A DNA stretch of 64,000 nucleotides from Pseudomonas saudimassiliensis. Lineage in GTDB: Bacteria; Pseudomonadota; Gammaproteobacteria; Pseudomonadales; Pseudomonadaceae. A program made the translations under genes and the position numbers. The notes under the pieces are model-generated. The model did no database searches, had not been told where the DNA came from, and saw only the letters and a list, made by a program, of their open reading frames with translations. Of the stretch, positions 9,075 to 18,127 are shown piece after piece; position 1 is the first letter of the stretch, and each line of letters starts with the position of its first letter. The stretch covers positions 900,693 through 964,692 of the forward strand of contig NZ_LK391969.1 in assembly GCF_000939975.1 (NCBI RefSeq), in the 5' to 3' direction.

Positions 9075-10127
9075 CTAGAACAGCAGCAGTTGCTCACCGA
9101 GGGGGCTGTGGGCGTTATCCAGCCGCACCCCCACGCCGATCAGACGCACCGGCCGACCGCCACGACTGAAGGCCTGCCGGCACAGCGCCTCGAAGCCCTG
9201 GGGCGTGATCGGCGCGCCCGCCTGCTCCAGGGTGGTCTGGGTGAAGTCGTGGAACTTGAGTTTGACGAAGGGTTTGCTGATCCGGTACTGCCCCTCCAGT
9301 CGCCCCAGCCGTTGCGCCAGCTTGTCCAGCAGCGGCGGTAATGCATCCAGGCAGTGCTGCAGGTCGGGCAGATCGCGGTCATAGGTGTTCTCCACGCTGA
9401 CCGATTGCCGCGCCCGATCCACCACCACCGGGCGGTCATCAATGCCCCGGGCCAATTCCCACAAACGCTCGCCGAAGCTACCGAACTCCCGCGCCAGATC
9501 CTGCTTGCGCCACTGGCGCAGGTCGGCGCAGGTGTCCACGCCCCGCTGGTGCAGCCGCGCCGCCGTGACCTTGCCCACGCCATGCAGCCGCTTGACCGGC
9601 AGCGCCAGCACGAACTCATCGACCTCCTCGGGCAAAATCACCTTCAGTCCGTCGGGCTTGTTCCAGTCACTGGCGATCTTCGCCAGGAATTTGTTCGGCG
9701 CCACCCCGGCCGATACCGTGATGCCCTGGGTCTCCTCCACCCGCTGGCGGATTTCCCGGGCAATCAGCGTCGCACTACCGCGGCAGGCCGGCGAATCGGT
9801 GACATCCAGAAAGGCCTCGTCCAGCGACAGCGGCTGCACGAGCGGCGTGTATTCATGGAAGATGGCCTGGATGGCCATGGAGACTTCGCGGTAGACCTGC
9901 ATCCGCCCGGGCACGATCAAGAGGTCGGGGCAGAGCTTCTTGGCGTAGGCCGAGGCCATGGCCGAATGCACCCCGTAGGTGCGCGCCTCGTAGTTGCAGG
10001 TGGCGATGACTCCACGCTTGCCCGGATCGCCACCGACTGCCAGCGGCCGATTGCGCAGCCGCGGGTCGTCACGCATCTCGATGGCGGCGAAGAAGCAATC
10101 GCAATCGATGTGGATGATCTTGCGCAA
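9075..10127 (-). CDS. dinB: DNA polymerase IV (Y family)
   Basis: DinB is an error-prone translesion polymerase. The 350 residues carry the Y-family N-terminal metal-binding motif HIDCDCFFAAIE, the catalytic SLDEAFLDVT, and the helix-hairpin-helix region GVAPNKFLAKIASDWNKP. The C-terminus ends QLLLF, a plausible beta-clamp-binding peptide. The first codon is TTG (MRKIIHIDCD); no ATG lies upstream in frame, and this N-terminus matches the family. The only start signal nearby is weak, so translation may be inefficient. Confidence 0.93.
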   Translation of the reverse strand: MRKIIHIDCDCFFAAIEMRDDPRLRNRPLAVGGDPGKRGVIATCNYEARTYGVHSAMASAYAKKLCPDLLIVPGRMQVYREVSMAIQAIFHEYTPLVQPLSLDEAFLDVTDSPACRGSATLIAREIRQRVEETQGITVSAGVAPNKFLAKIASDWNKPDGLKVILPEEVDEFVLALPVKRLHGVGKVTAARLHQRGVDTCADLRQWRKQDLAREFGSFGERLWELARGIDDRPVVVDRARQSVSVENTYDRDLPDLQHCLDALPPLLDKLAQRLGRLEGQYRISKPFVKLKFHDFTQTTLEQAGAPITPQGFEALCRQAFSRGGRPVRLIGVGVRLDNAHSPLGEQLLLF

Positions 10128-10169
10128 GGGCCAGGGCCTGTTCCGGGGAGGTATGCCGGCTATTGTACC

Positions 10170-11366
10170 TCAGACGACGACCACTCGATTACGCCCCTCG
10201 CGCTTGCCGCGATACAGGCCCTTGTCCACCCGCTGCAGCGTCTCGACGATATCGACTTCGTCGTTCTGCACCTCTGACAGCGCAAAGGTAGCGGTAATAC
10301 GGCGCGGTTCGCCCTTGAGCATCACCGGCGTGTTCTCCAGGGTGGTGCGCAGGCGCTCCACTACCTTTTCGGCCTCGGCTGGGCCGGTGTCCGGGAGCAG
10401 GATAATGAACTCCTCGCCGCCGAAACGCCCCAGCACGTCCCCTTCGCGCAGCTGCCTGGTCATCAGGTCGGCCACATGGCGCAGGGCGATATCGCCGCTG
10501 TCGTGCCCCAGCTCGTCATTCAGTGCCTTGAAGGCATCCAAATCACCCATGGCCACGCAGATGGCCGTGCCCTGGCGCCGGCAGCGCTCACGCTCGCGCT
10601 TGAACAGCATTTCGTACTGACGCCGGTTGAACAGGCCCGTCAAAGGGTCCGTGGTCGCCTGGCGTTTCAGTTCTTCTTCCAGCAGCCGGCGCCGCTCCAT
10701 CTCCTCCTGCAGCTCCCGGTTCGCCTTGCGCGCCTGGCTGAACATCGCATATTGCCGGCGCTGCACTATCTGCAGCTGCTGCGCCGCAAAGAACCCGGTG
10801 ATGACCGGCAGGCTCAACATGAAGAAGGCGCCGAATAGCACTTCCGCGCCACGGCCATTGGCCGCAATGCACAGCAACGCCAGGGCCACGCCCACAAGGG
10901 CCGCCAACAGGGTCAGGATCAGGCGATTGGGCACGAACAGAAACATGGCCAGCAATATGATGCCGACGACACCAATGGTGAACACCGCAATGTCGGGCCG
11001 CAGGAAATAGATCGGCATGAACAGGAAGAAGCCGATGATCTCCAGCCCAGCAATCGCATAGCCACAGGAGGCGAGCTGGGGCCGGCGACGCAGCGCAACG
11101 GCATAGCTGAACACCAGAGTGGCTTGCACTACCCGGCACGCCAACAGGATAAAAAACTCCCGGGACCAGCCCAGGCTCTGGAGATCCAGGAGGGCGAACA
11201 GCAGAAGCAGGCTACCCCAGACAAACATGGCGACCCGCAGATGCCGGGCCAGCATCGGCTGCATGTTCAACCGGTAGGCCTGCTCGGTGTCGCGGTCCGC
11301 GAACTCAGCCCAAGGCAGGGAAATCGCGTAGGACTTGGTGGAATTACTTTTGGTGGAATTACTCAT
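10170..11366 (-). CDS. Membrane diguanylate cyclase (GGDEF)
   Basis: A 398-residue enzyme predicted to make cyclic-di-GMP from two GTP. The N-terminal half (about residues 40-205) has several hydrophobic segments, probably six, forming a membrane sensor of no recognised type. A short coiled-coil (about 215-245) leads to the GGDEF domain. The active site is RFGGEEF, and an inhibitory I-site RxxD (REGD) lies just upstream, so product inhibition is likely. The metal-binding segment reads GDLDAFKALND. The first 12 residues contain a duplicated NSTKS, reflecting a small direct repeat in the DNA. It is on its own on this strand. Confidence 0.9.
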   Translation of the reverse strand: MSNSTKSNSTKSYAISLPWAEFADRDTEQAYRLNMQPMLARHLRVAMFVWGSLLLLFALLDLQSLGWSREFFILLACRVVQATLVFSYAVALRRRPQLASCGYAIAGLEIIGFFLFMPIYFLRPDIAVFTIGVVGIILLAMFLFVPNRLILTLLAALVGVALALLCIAANGRGAEVLFGAFFMLSLPVITGFFAAQQLQIVQRRQYAMFSQARKANRELQEEMERRRLLEEELKRQATTDPLTGLFNRRQYEMLFKRERERCRRQGTAICVAMGDLDAFKALNDELGHDSGDIALRHVADLMTRQLREGDVLGRFGGEEFIILLPDTGPAEAEKVVERLRTTLENTPVMLKGEPRRITATFALSEVQNDEVDIVETLQRVDKGLYRGKREGRNRVVVV

Positions 11367-11548
11367 TGGTCATCCCTTTATTCTTTCAAGCCGTATAGCA
11401 CGACTGACGTCGCCACGGAAAGGCCCGGGCCACCCCCGGCCGCCTCCCGACCAGGGAGCCGCAATAATGGCACATAGACACCAAACTGTCTCAGCCAGAT
11501 GCTGGACGGTATTTCTGGCCCCCTAAAAATTCTTTTTGCATCAAGTGC

Positions 11549-11576
11549 TTGACAGCCCCTTCGAAATCCGTAGAAT
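11549..11576 (+). promoter_or_regulatory. Sigma-70 promoter of the initiator tRNA gene
   Basis: A consensus -35 TTGACA (11549-11554), a 16-base spacer and a near-consensus -10 TAGAAT (11571-11576) end 13 bases before the tRNA 5' end. This is the clearest sigma-70 promoter in the window and fits a strongly expressed stable RNA. Confidence 0.85.
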
Positions 11577-11589
11577 GAGCCACCTCAGA

Positions 11590-11666
<77 letters not shown>

Positions 11667-11672
11667 ACATAG

Positions 11673-11709
11673 AAAAAGCCTTGGATATGCAGATATCCAG
11701 GGCTTTTTT
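11673..11709 (+). terminator. Intrinsic terminator of tRNA-fMet
   Basis: An A-rich left arm, the stem GCC-T-TGGATAT paired with ATATCCA-G-GGC around a GCAG loop, and a T-run of six. It begins 6 bases after the CCA end. The flanking A-run would let it act in both directions. Confidence 0.9.
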
Positions 11710-11809
11710 GCATTTGTTTCCCTACCTGTATCTTGTTGTGCTGCCCTCGGGGCGGGCGCCTGTCCGTCCCGGATGTCCAGGTCCTGTTTCTCATTGATGG
11801 AGTCGTACA

Positions 11810-12682
11810 ATGGCTGACAAATCACACCATGAATTGCGCGCGATGTTCCGTGACCTGCTGGCAGGCGACCGCTGCCTGAACGCGGCTTCGGTATTCGACC
11901 CACTCTCGGTGCGCATGGCAGCCGACCTGGGATTTTCCGTGGGCATCCTCGGCGGCTCCGTCGCCTCGCTACAGGTACTGGGCGCGCCTGATATCGCGCT
12001 GATCACCCTGGACGAGTTCGCCGAACAGGCCAATCGCCTGGGCCGGGCCAGCCAGATCCCGGTCATCGCCGACGCGGATCACGGCTACGGCAACGCCCTC
12101 AATGCCATGCGCACGGTCAACGAGCTGGAGAAAGCCGGCGTCGCGGCCCTGACCCTGGAAGATACGCACCTGCCCCGCCCCTTCGGCGAGCAGCCGCCGG
12201 CGCTGATCAGTGCCGATGAAGCCGCAGCCAAGATCCGCGCCGCCCTCAAGGCCCGCTCGGATGCGGCATTAAGCATCATTGCCCGCACCAACGCCGGCGC
12301 CACCACCCTGGAAGACTCGATCCAGCGCACCACCGCCTATCAGGCTGCGGGGGCCGATGCCATCTGCCTGGTCGGCGTGCAGGACTTCGATCACCTGCAG
12401 GCGCTCACCGGCCACCTGACCGTGCCGCTCATGCTGATCACCTATGGCAATCCGGCGCTGGCCGATGCCGAGCGGTTGAGCGCCGCCGGCGTACGCGTCG
12501 TGGTCAATGGCCATGCACCCTTCATGGCGGCGATCCAGGCGGTCTACGACACCCTGCGCAAGGAAAGCGGTACCGATAGCGCAGCATTGCCACTGGGGCA
12601 ACTGCTGAGCCGCTATACCCTGGCCGATACCCACAGCGACTGGATGACCGATTACCTGACGCAGGGCACCGCTCCGCGCTGA
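11810..12682 (+). CDS. Isocitrate lyase/PEP mutase superfamily, probable oxaloacetate decarboxylase
   Basis: A 290-residue TIM-barrel protein of the isocitrate lyase/PEP mutase superfamily. The magnesium-binding signature ADADHGYG is at about residues 83-90 and LEDTHLP at about 116-122. The P. aeruginosa protein PA4872 of this subgroup was characterised as an oxaloacetate decarboxylase, and length and motifs here fit that subgroup. It lacks the KKCGH loop of true isocitrate lyase and the PEP mutase loop. RBS GGAG lies upstream. It is a single gene between the tRNA and the aldehyde dehydrogenase operon. Subgroup assignment is by motif, not alignment. Confidence 0.78.
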   Translation: MADKSHHELRAMFRDLLAGDRCLNAASVFDPLSVRMAADLGFSVGILGGSVASLQVLGAPDIALITLDEFAEQANRLGRASQIPVIADADHGYGNALNAMRTVNELEKAGVAALTLEDTHLPRPFGEQPPALISADEAAAKIRAALKARSDAALSIIARTNAGATTLEDSIQRTTAYQAAGADAICLVGVQDFDHLQALTGHLTVPLMLITYGNPALADAERLSAAGVRVVVNGHAPFMAAIQAVYDTLRKESGTDSAALPLGQLLSRYTLADTHSDWMTDYLTQGTAPR

Positions 12683-12744
12683 CCCTGACCTGCCGCCGCT
12701 TGCGCAAAGGAGTTGACCCGGGAGCTCCACTCCCTTAAAAGAGG

Positions 12745-12764
12745 TTTAGAATAATTACTCTAAA
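12745..12764. promoter_or_regulatory. 20-bp palindrome, candidate operator of the lao-like operon
   Basis: TTTAGAATAATTACTCTAAA is a near-perfect inverted repeat (only one mismatched pair, at positions 7 and 14) with the core TAATTA. It ends 17 bases before the aldehyde dehydrogenase start. Size, symmetry and position fit an operator for a dimeric regulator, most simply the TetR protein encoded at the end of the same operon. A second, shorter inverted pair (GGAGCTCC at 12721 and at 12773) flanks it. Confidence 0.6.
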
Positions 12765-12781
12765 TCTTGCCCGGAGCTCCC

Positions 12782-14203
12782 ATGGCGGACGGCACTTCAC
12801 CGTACTCCCCCCTCGATACCCAGCTGGCTGAGCTGCTGCATTGCCAGCGTCTGGCCTTCCAGGCGGCACCCATGCCCGCCCTGGAATCACGCCTGGATCT
12901 GCTCAAACGCCTGCGCGCCGCCTTGGTCGCAGAGCAGGAAGCACTGATCGACGCGGTCAGCCGGGATTTCGGTAACCGCTCCCGGGACGAGACGCTCTTT
13001 GCCGAGCTGCTGCCCAGCCTGCAATCCATCGATCACGTCAGCAAGCATCTGCGCCGCTGGATGAAGCCCTCGCGGCGCCCTTTGGGCATCGCCTTCCAAC
13101 CCGGCTCGGCGCAGGTGCTTTACCAACCCCTGGGTGTAGTCGGGGTGATAGTGCCTTGGAATTACCCGATCTTTCTCGCCATGGGGCCGCTGATCGGCGC
13201 ACTGGCCGCCGGCAACCGGGTCATGATCAAGATGAGTGAATCGACCCCCGCCACCTCCCAACTGGTCAAGGCGCTGCTGGCCCGGACCTTCCCCCAGGAT
13301 CAGGTAGCCGTGGTGCTGGGCGAAGCGGAGGTGGGTGCGGCTTTCTCCCGCCTGCCGTTCGATCACCTGCTGTTTACCGGCGCGACCAGTATCGGCCGGC
13401 ACATCCTGCACGCGGCGGCGGACAACCTGACCCCGGTGACCCTGGAGTTGGGCGGCAAGTCGCCGGCTATCGTCTCCGCCACCGTACCGCTGGACGACGC
13501 CGCCGAGCGCATCGCCTTTGGCAAGACCATGAACGCCGGGCAAACCTGTGTGGCACCGGACTATGTGCTGGTGCCGGAATCCAGGCTGGACGATTTCGTC
13601 GCGGCCTACCGCCGGGTGATCAACCGCTTCTACCCGCCTGCCCCGGCCAACCCCGACTACACCAGCATCATCAACCCACGCCAGTTGGCCCGATTACAGC
13701 ACTACATCGAGGATGCCCAGGCCAAGGGCGCGCGGGTAATCCCCCTGCTCGCCGAGGGCCAGGACCGCCGGCTGCCCCCAACCCTGCTGCTGGATGTCAC
13801 CGACGATATGCTGGTGATGCAGGATGAGATCTTCGGCCCGCTGTTGCCCGTCGTCCCCTACCGGGACATCGACGAGGCCATCGCCCAGGTCAACGCCCGC
13901 CCGCGGCCGCTGGCGCTCTACTACTTCGGTTACGATCGGGTTGAACAACAACAGGTGCTGGAGCGGACCCACTCCGGCGGCGCCGGCATCAACGAGACCC
14001 TGTTGCATGTAGCGGTCTGCGACCTGCCCTTTGGCGGTATCGGCCCTTCCGGCATGGGGCATTACCATGGCCATGAGGGCTTTCTCACCTTCAGCAAGGC
14101 CAAACCGGTGCTGCGCAAACCCCGTTTCAATGCCACCAGGGTGCTCTATCCGCCCTATGGCACCGGACTGCAGAAACTGCTGCGCAAACTGCTGATCCGG
14201 TGA
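12782..14203 (+). CDS. laoC: Coniferyl-aldehyde-dehydrogenase-like ALDH, LaoC-like
   Basis: An NAD(P)-dependent aldehyde dehydrogenase of 473 residues that oxidises aldehydes to acids. Catalytic residues are visible: the glutamate in LELGGK and the nucleophile in GQTCVAPDY. VPWNYPIF is the usual coenzyme-site segment. The hydrophobic C-terminus fits the coniferyl/fatty aldehyde dehydrogenase subgroup. The ATG at 12782 follows GGAG and the palindromic operator; an ATG five codons earlier lacks an RBS. With the next three genes it reproduces the gene set of P. aeruginosa laoABCR (long-chain alcohol oxidation), so long-chain aldehydes are likely substrates. An 8-bp tandem repeat spans its stop codon. 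Confidence 0.85.
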   Translation: MADGTSPYSPLDTQLAELLHCQRLAFQAAPMPALESRLDLLKRLRAALVAEQEALIDAVSRDFGNRSRDETLFAELLPSLQSIDHVSKHLRRWMKPSRRPLGIAFQPGSAQVLYQPLGVVGVIVPWNYPIFLAMGPLIGALAAGNRVMIKMSESTPATSQLVKALLARTFPQDQVAVVLGEAEVGAAFSRLPFDHLLFTGATSIGRHILHAAADNLTPVTLELGGKSPAIVSATVPLDDAAERIAFGKTMNAGQTCVAPDYVLVPESRLDDFVAAYRRVINRFYPPAPANPDYTSIINPRQLARLQHYIEDAQAKGARVIPLLAEGQDRRLPPTLLLDVTDDMLVMQDEIFGPLLPVVPYRDIDEAIAQVNARPRPLALYYFGYDRVEQQQVLERTHSGGAGINETLLHVAVCDLPFGGIGPSGMGHYHGHEGFLTFSKAKPVLRKPRFNATRVLYPPYGTGLQKLLRKLLIR

Positions 14204-14224
14204 TCCGGTGATCCGTTGATCCGC
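14193..14224 (+). repeat. 8-bp tandem repeat across the laoC stop codon
   Basis: Four head-to-tail units TGATCCGG, TGATCCGG, TGATCCGT, TGATCCGC. The second unit supplies the TGA stop of the aldehyde dehydrogenase gene. Because each unit begins with TGA, loss of one of the first units still leaves a stop in the same frame. Confidence 0.9.
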
Positions 14225-14259
14225 TGACAGCAGTGCCACAACGAGGAAGAACAACAATA

Positions 14260-14805
14260 ATGCCCCCTACACTCACTGACCATCCTGGCCTGAATCGCCG
14301 GCAGCTACTCAAGGTGGGCCTGTTCGGCACTGCGGTGCTGGCCAGCGCCGGTGGCCTCGCCAGCCTCAGCGGGTGCACCACAGAGACCGCAGCCCCGGGC
14401 TATCGGCAACTGCGCGGGCAGGATCTGCCCATGCTGCGCCGCGTGGTACCGGTGGTGCTGGCCGGTGCGCTTCCGGCGACCGGGCGATCAGCGGCCGTCG
14501 ATAACGTATTGCAGGCGCTGGATAACAATCTCGACCGACTGTCACCCAGCCTCAACCGCCAGGTATTGCAGCTGTTCGATCTGCTCACCCTGCGCCTGAC
14601 CCGCGGCGCGGTGACCGGCATCTGGGGCGCCTGGGAGAACGCCAGCGACGCGGCAGTAACAGCCTTTTTGCGGCGCTGGGAGAACAGCTCCTTCGCCCTG
14701 CTCCAGCAAGGGCGCAATGCCCTGACCAACATCATCCTGCTGTCCTGCTACAGCACGCCGGCATCCTGGGCCCAATGCGGTTACCCCGGCCCACCGCGTA
14801 TCTGA
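14260..14805 (+). CDS. laoB: Tat-signal lipoprotein-like small protein, LaoB-like
   Basis: A 181-residue protein with a twin-arginine signal: NRRQLLKVGLF, a hydrophobic stretch, then a lipobox-like SLSGC at about residues 32-36. The rest is helical with no known catalytic motif. It resembles the small subunits that accompany membrane-associated GMC or gluconate/alcohol dehydrogenases and help export the large subunit. It sits between aldehyde dehydrogenase and GMC oxidoreductase genes, like laoB of P. aeruginosa. RBS GAGGAAG fixes the ATG at 14260. The role as export and assembly partner of the GMC enzyme is inferred. Confidence 0.72.
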   Translation: MPPTLTDHPGLNRRQLLKVGLFGTAVLASAGGLASLSGCTTETAAPGYRQLRGQDLPMLRRVVPVVLAGALPATGRSAAVDNVLQALDNNLDRLSPSLNRQVLQLFDLLTLRLTRGAVTGIWGAWENASDAAVTAFLRRWENSSFALLQQGRNALTNIILLSCYSTPASWAQCGYPGPPRI

Positions 14806-14815
14806 GGAAATCCAC

Positions 14816-16411
14816 ATGCCGATTCGGGATGCCTTTGCCGAAGGACGCCAGCGCGGCTGGAAAACCATCAACGCCGCCCAGCTCGAGCAGGACCTGACGC
14901 TGGAGGTCGATATTGCCATCGTCGGCAGCGGCGCCGGGGGCGCCACCAGCGCCGAGATACTCAGCGCCGCCGGCTTCAAGGTGCTGCTGATCGAGGAAGG
15001 CGGGCTGTTTACCAGCAGCGACTTCAAGTTGCAGGAGCATGAGGCCTACCCGGCGCTCTATCAGGAGGGCCTGGGGCGCATGTCCAAGGACGGCGCCATC
15101 ACCATCCTGCAGGGGCGCGCCGTGGGTGGCAGCACCCTGGTCAACTGGACCTCCAGCTTCCGCACCCCCGAGCCCACGCTGGCCCACTGGCGCAGCGACC
15201 ACGGCGTGCGCGGCCACGGCAGTGACGAGTTGGCGCCCTGGTTTGCGCGCATGGAAGAGCGCCTGGGCATCAGCCCCTGGGCCACACCACCGAACGCCAA
15301 CAACGATGTGCTGCGCCGGGGCTGCGAACAGCTTGGGCTGCATTGGCAGGTGATCCCACGCAACGTGCGCGGCTGCTGGAACCTGGGCTATTGCGGCTTG
15401 GGCTGCCCGACCAATGCCAAGCAATCCATGCTGGTCACCAGCATCCCCGCCCTGCTCGACCAGGGCGGCGAGCTGCTCTATTTCGCCCGGGCCGAACGCC
15501 TGCTGCTCGCTGGCGACCGTATCAGCGCCCTGGAATGCGTGGCGATGGACGACCGCTGCGTCGCGCCCACCGGGCGGCGCATCCAGGTATACGCCCGGCA
15601 TTACGTCCTGGCCGGCGGCAGCATCAACACTCCCGGTGTGCTGCTGCGCTCCGGCGCGCCGGACCCGCACCAGCGGGTCGGCAAACGGACCTTCCTGCAT
15701 CTCACCACCTTTTCCTGGGCGCAGTTCGATGAGCAGATCAACCCCTTCTACGGCGCGCCGCAGTCGGTATATTCCGACCACTTCCAGTGGCGGGACGGCG
15801 CCAGCGGGCCGATGGGCTACAAGCTGGAGGTGCCACCCATGCAGCCGGGCTTCAGCGCCACCGTGCTCGGCGGCACCGGCGTAGCCAACCCGGAACTGAT
15901 GCAGCAATTGCCCAACAGCAACATGATGATCGCCCTGCTGCGCGACGGCTTTCATCCCGACAGCGCCGAAGGGACCGTCCAGCTGCGCAAGGACGGCTCC
16001 GCGGTGCTGGATTACCAATTGACGGACTACACCTGGGATGGGGTGCGCCGTAGTTTCCTGAGCATGGCCGAGATCCAGTTCGCCGCCGGCGCCCGCAGCG
16101 TCACGCCGGTGCATAACGACGTGCGCCCGGCCACCAGCCTCGCCCAGGCCCGCGCCCTGATCAACGAGCTTGATCTGCGCCGCTTCAAGACCCGCCTGGG
16201 CAGCGCCCACGTGATGGGCGGTTGCGCCATGGGCGAGGACCCGGGTCGCAGCGTGGTCGACAGCCTCGGCCGGCATCATCAGTTGGAGAACCTGTCGATC
16301 CACGATGGCTCGCTGTTCCCCACCAGCATCGGCGCCAACCCGCAGCTGTCGGTCTACGCCATCACCGCCCGGCTCTCGAGTCTGCTCGCCGAACGGCTAT
16401 CGCCATCATGA
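14816..16411 (+). CDS. laoA: GMC oxidoreductase, long-chain alcohol dehydrogenase LaoA-like
   Basis: A 531-residue FAD enzyme of the glucose-methanol-choline family, expected to oxidise an alcohol to an aldehyde. The FAD loop GSGAGGATSAE is at about residues 37-47, and the GMC motif GRAVGGSTLVNW is at about 100-111. A cysteine-rich loop CWNLGYCGLGC precedes the substrate domain, and the C-terminal GGCAMGEDPGRSVVD and IGANPQLS contain the active-site histidine/asparagine region. It has no signal peptide of its own, which fits co-export with the Tat protein 10 bases upstream. Its stop overlaps the TetR gene start (ATGA). It would feed aldehyde to the ALDH encoded upstream. Confidence 0.85.
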   Translation: MPIRDAFAEGRQRGWKTINAAQLEQDLTLEVDIAIVGSGAGGATSAEILSAAGFKVLLIEEGGLFTSSDFKLQEHEAYPALYQEGLGRMSKDGAITILQGRAVGGSTLVNWTSSFRTPEPTLAHWRSDHGVRGHGSDELAPWFARMEERLGISPWATPPNANNDVLRRGCEQLGLHWQVIPRNVRGCWNLGYCGLGCPTNAKQSMLVTSIPALLDQGGELLYFARAERLLLAGDRISALECVAMDDRCVAPTGRRIQVYARHYVLAGGSINTPGVLLRSGAPDPHQRVGKRTFLHLTTFSWAQFDEQINPFYGAPQSVYSDHFQWRDGASGPMGYKLEVPPMQPGFSATVLGGTGVANPELMQQLPNSNMMIALLRDGFHPDSAEGTVQLRKDGSAVLDYQLTDYTWDGVRRSFLSMAEIQFAAGARSVTPVHNDVRPATSLAQARALINELDLRRFKTRLGSAHVMGGCAMGEDPGRSVVDSLGRHHQLENLSIHDGSLFPTSIGANPQLSVYAITARLSSLLAERLSPS

Positions 16412-17061
16412 AGACCCGGGACCGCATCCTCGCCGCCAGCCTCGAGCTGTTCAATACCCGGGGCGAGCGCCATGTCACCACCAACCACATTGCCAACCAC
16501 CTGGGGATGTCCCCGGGCAACCTCTATTACCACTTCCGCAACAAGCCGATGATAGTGGCCGAGCTGTTCCAGCGCTTCGAACAGCGGCTCGACGCGTTCT
16601 TCACCCTGCCGGAGGCGCCGCTGACCCTGGACCACAAGGCGGACTTGCTGGAACAGCTGCTGCAGATCATCTGGCAGTTCCGCTTCCTGCAGCAGGACCT
16701 GGACCAGCTGCTGGAAGCCGACCCCGACTTTGCCCAGCGCTACCACGCCTTTGCCCAACGCAGCCTGCGCCACGCCCGCGGGCTGTACCAGGCATTCATC
16801 GATGCCGGCATCCTGCTGATGGATGCCCGGCAGCTGGAGGCGCTGACGCTCAACGCCTGGATCATCATCAACTCCTGGGCCCGCCTGCCAGGGGCCCAAC
16901 CCCGAGGGCAGCAGTTGACCGAGCAGTTTCTGCGGCGGGGCATCTATCAGTTGCTGATGCTGGAGGATGGCTATATCGCCCCGGCCCATCGGCCGGCGAT
17001 CGGCGCGCTCCATGCCAGGCTGCAGGTGCCGCTGGGCGAGCTGCTGCCCGGCCTCGACTGA
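16408..17061 (+). CDS. laoR: TetR/AcrR-family regulator, LaoR-like
   Basis: A 217-residue TetR-type repressor. The N-terminal helix-turn-helix (about residues 5-50) reads TTNHIANHLGMSPGNLYYHFRNK, a classic TetR pattern; the C-terminal part is all-helical and would bind a ligand. The gene overlaps the end of the GMC gene by 4 bases, so it is translated with the operon it probably controls. The 20-bp palindrome before the first operon gene is the natural candidate target. By analogy with LaoR the ligand may be a long-chain acyl compound; this is inference. Confidence 0.8.
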   Translation: MKTRDRILAASLELFNTRGERHVTTNHIANHLGMSPGNLYYHFRNKPMIVAELFQRFEQRLDAFFTLPEAPLTLDHKADLLEQLLQIIWQFRFLQQDLDQLLEADPDFAQRYHAFAQRSLRHARGLYQAFIDAGILLMDARQLEALTLNAWIIINSWARLPGAQPRGQQLTEQFLRRGIYQLLMLEDGYIAPAHRPAIGALHARLQVPLGELLPGLD

Positions 17062-17134
17062 GCAGGGCAATGCTCATCGCCGCAGCGGTATCCGGCTTGC
17101 TACAATGGCCGCTTCCTCATTCGGAGTCCGGCAC

Positions 17135-17998
17135 ATGGATATCAGTCTGGCCCGCACCTTCCTGGAAATCGTCCGTTGCGGCAGCTTTGTCGCCGCCGCA
17201 GAACGCTTGCACGTCACCCAGGCTGCCATTACCTCCCGTATCCAGAGCCTGGAAAGCCAGCTCAACAGTACGCTGTTCATCCGCAACCGCTCCGGCGCCA
17301 AGCTGACCGCCGATGGCGAGGCCTTCATTACCCACGCCACCCAGATGATCCAGGCCTGGGACAACGCCCAGCGCGATCTGCCCTTGCTCAAGGGCTTCAG
17401 CGATGTGCTGCACATCGGTGGCGAGGCCAGCCTGTGCACGCCGCTGATCCTCGACTGGGTGCGGGCGCTACGCCGGGAGCTGCCCGAGCATTCGGTCCGG
17501 GCGGAGATCGGCGATAGCAGTACGCTGATGCAGCGGGTCGAACAGGGCTCGCTGGATGTGGCCCTGGTGTACCAGCCCGAATACCGGCCCGGCCTGCAGG
17601 TGGAAGAACTGCTGGAGGAAAAACTTATCCAGGTCGGCCTGCCCGGCCAGACCGAACCCTACGTCTATATCGACTGGGGCGAGAGCTTCCGCCGCCAGCA
17701 CGACGCCGCCCTGCCCGACCGGGCCCGCGCCCCGGTGACCTTCAACCTGGGACCGCTGGCATTGCAGTACATACTCGAAGCCGGCGGCTCGGGTTACTTC
17801 CGCAGCCGGGTGGTGCAGAGCTATATCGACGCCGGCCTGCTGGAGCCGATCAGCCTGGCGCCGGAGTTCAGCTTCCCCACCTACCTGGTGTATTCCCGGC
17901 AGCGCAAGTCGGCCATGCTCGACCAGGGCCTGACCCTGCTGCGCGCCCTGGCGCAAACCTCCCAGGACTGGTCCCAGCGCTGGGATCCGATGATCTGA
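17135..17998 (+). CDS. LysR-family transcriptional regulator
   Basis: A 287-residue LysR-type regulator. The winged helix-turn-helix occupies residues 1-60 (MDISLARTFLEIV, RLHVTQAAITSRIQSLE), followed by a periplasmic-binding-protein-like effector domain. The start at MDISLART is fixed by the family N-terminus; upstream in-frame ATGs belong to the TetR coding region read in another frame. It is followed, 129 bases later, by an MFS gene on the same strand, which it may regulate. The effector is unknown. Confidence 0.88.
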   Translation: MDISLARTFLEIVRCGSFVAAAERLHVTQAAITSRIQSLESQLNSTLFIRNRSGAKLTADGEAFITHATQMIQAWDNAQRDLPLLKGFSDVLHIGGEASLCTPLILDWVRALRRELPEHSVRAEIGDSSTLMQRVEQGSLDVALVYQPEYRPGLQVEELLEEKLIQVGLPGQTEPYVYIDWGESFRRQHDAALPDRARAPVTFNLGPLALQYILEAGGSGYFRSRVVQSYIDAGLLEPISLAPEFSFPTYLVYSRQRKSAMLDQGLTLLRALAQTSQDWSQRWDPMI

Positions 17999-18127
17999 TT
18001 GGCAGCGGCGGCTCGTCTGGCACCCAGCCGATCCGCTTGCGATCAACCCTCCAGGACTCTAGAATACGCGCGCCCGCAGCAGGCCGCCTGAGCCTGCCGG
18101 CCTCTTTCCCCATCCGGTTCCACCTCC

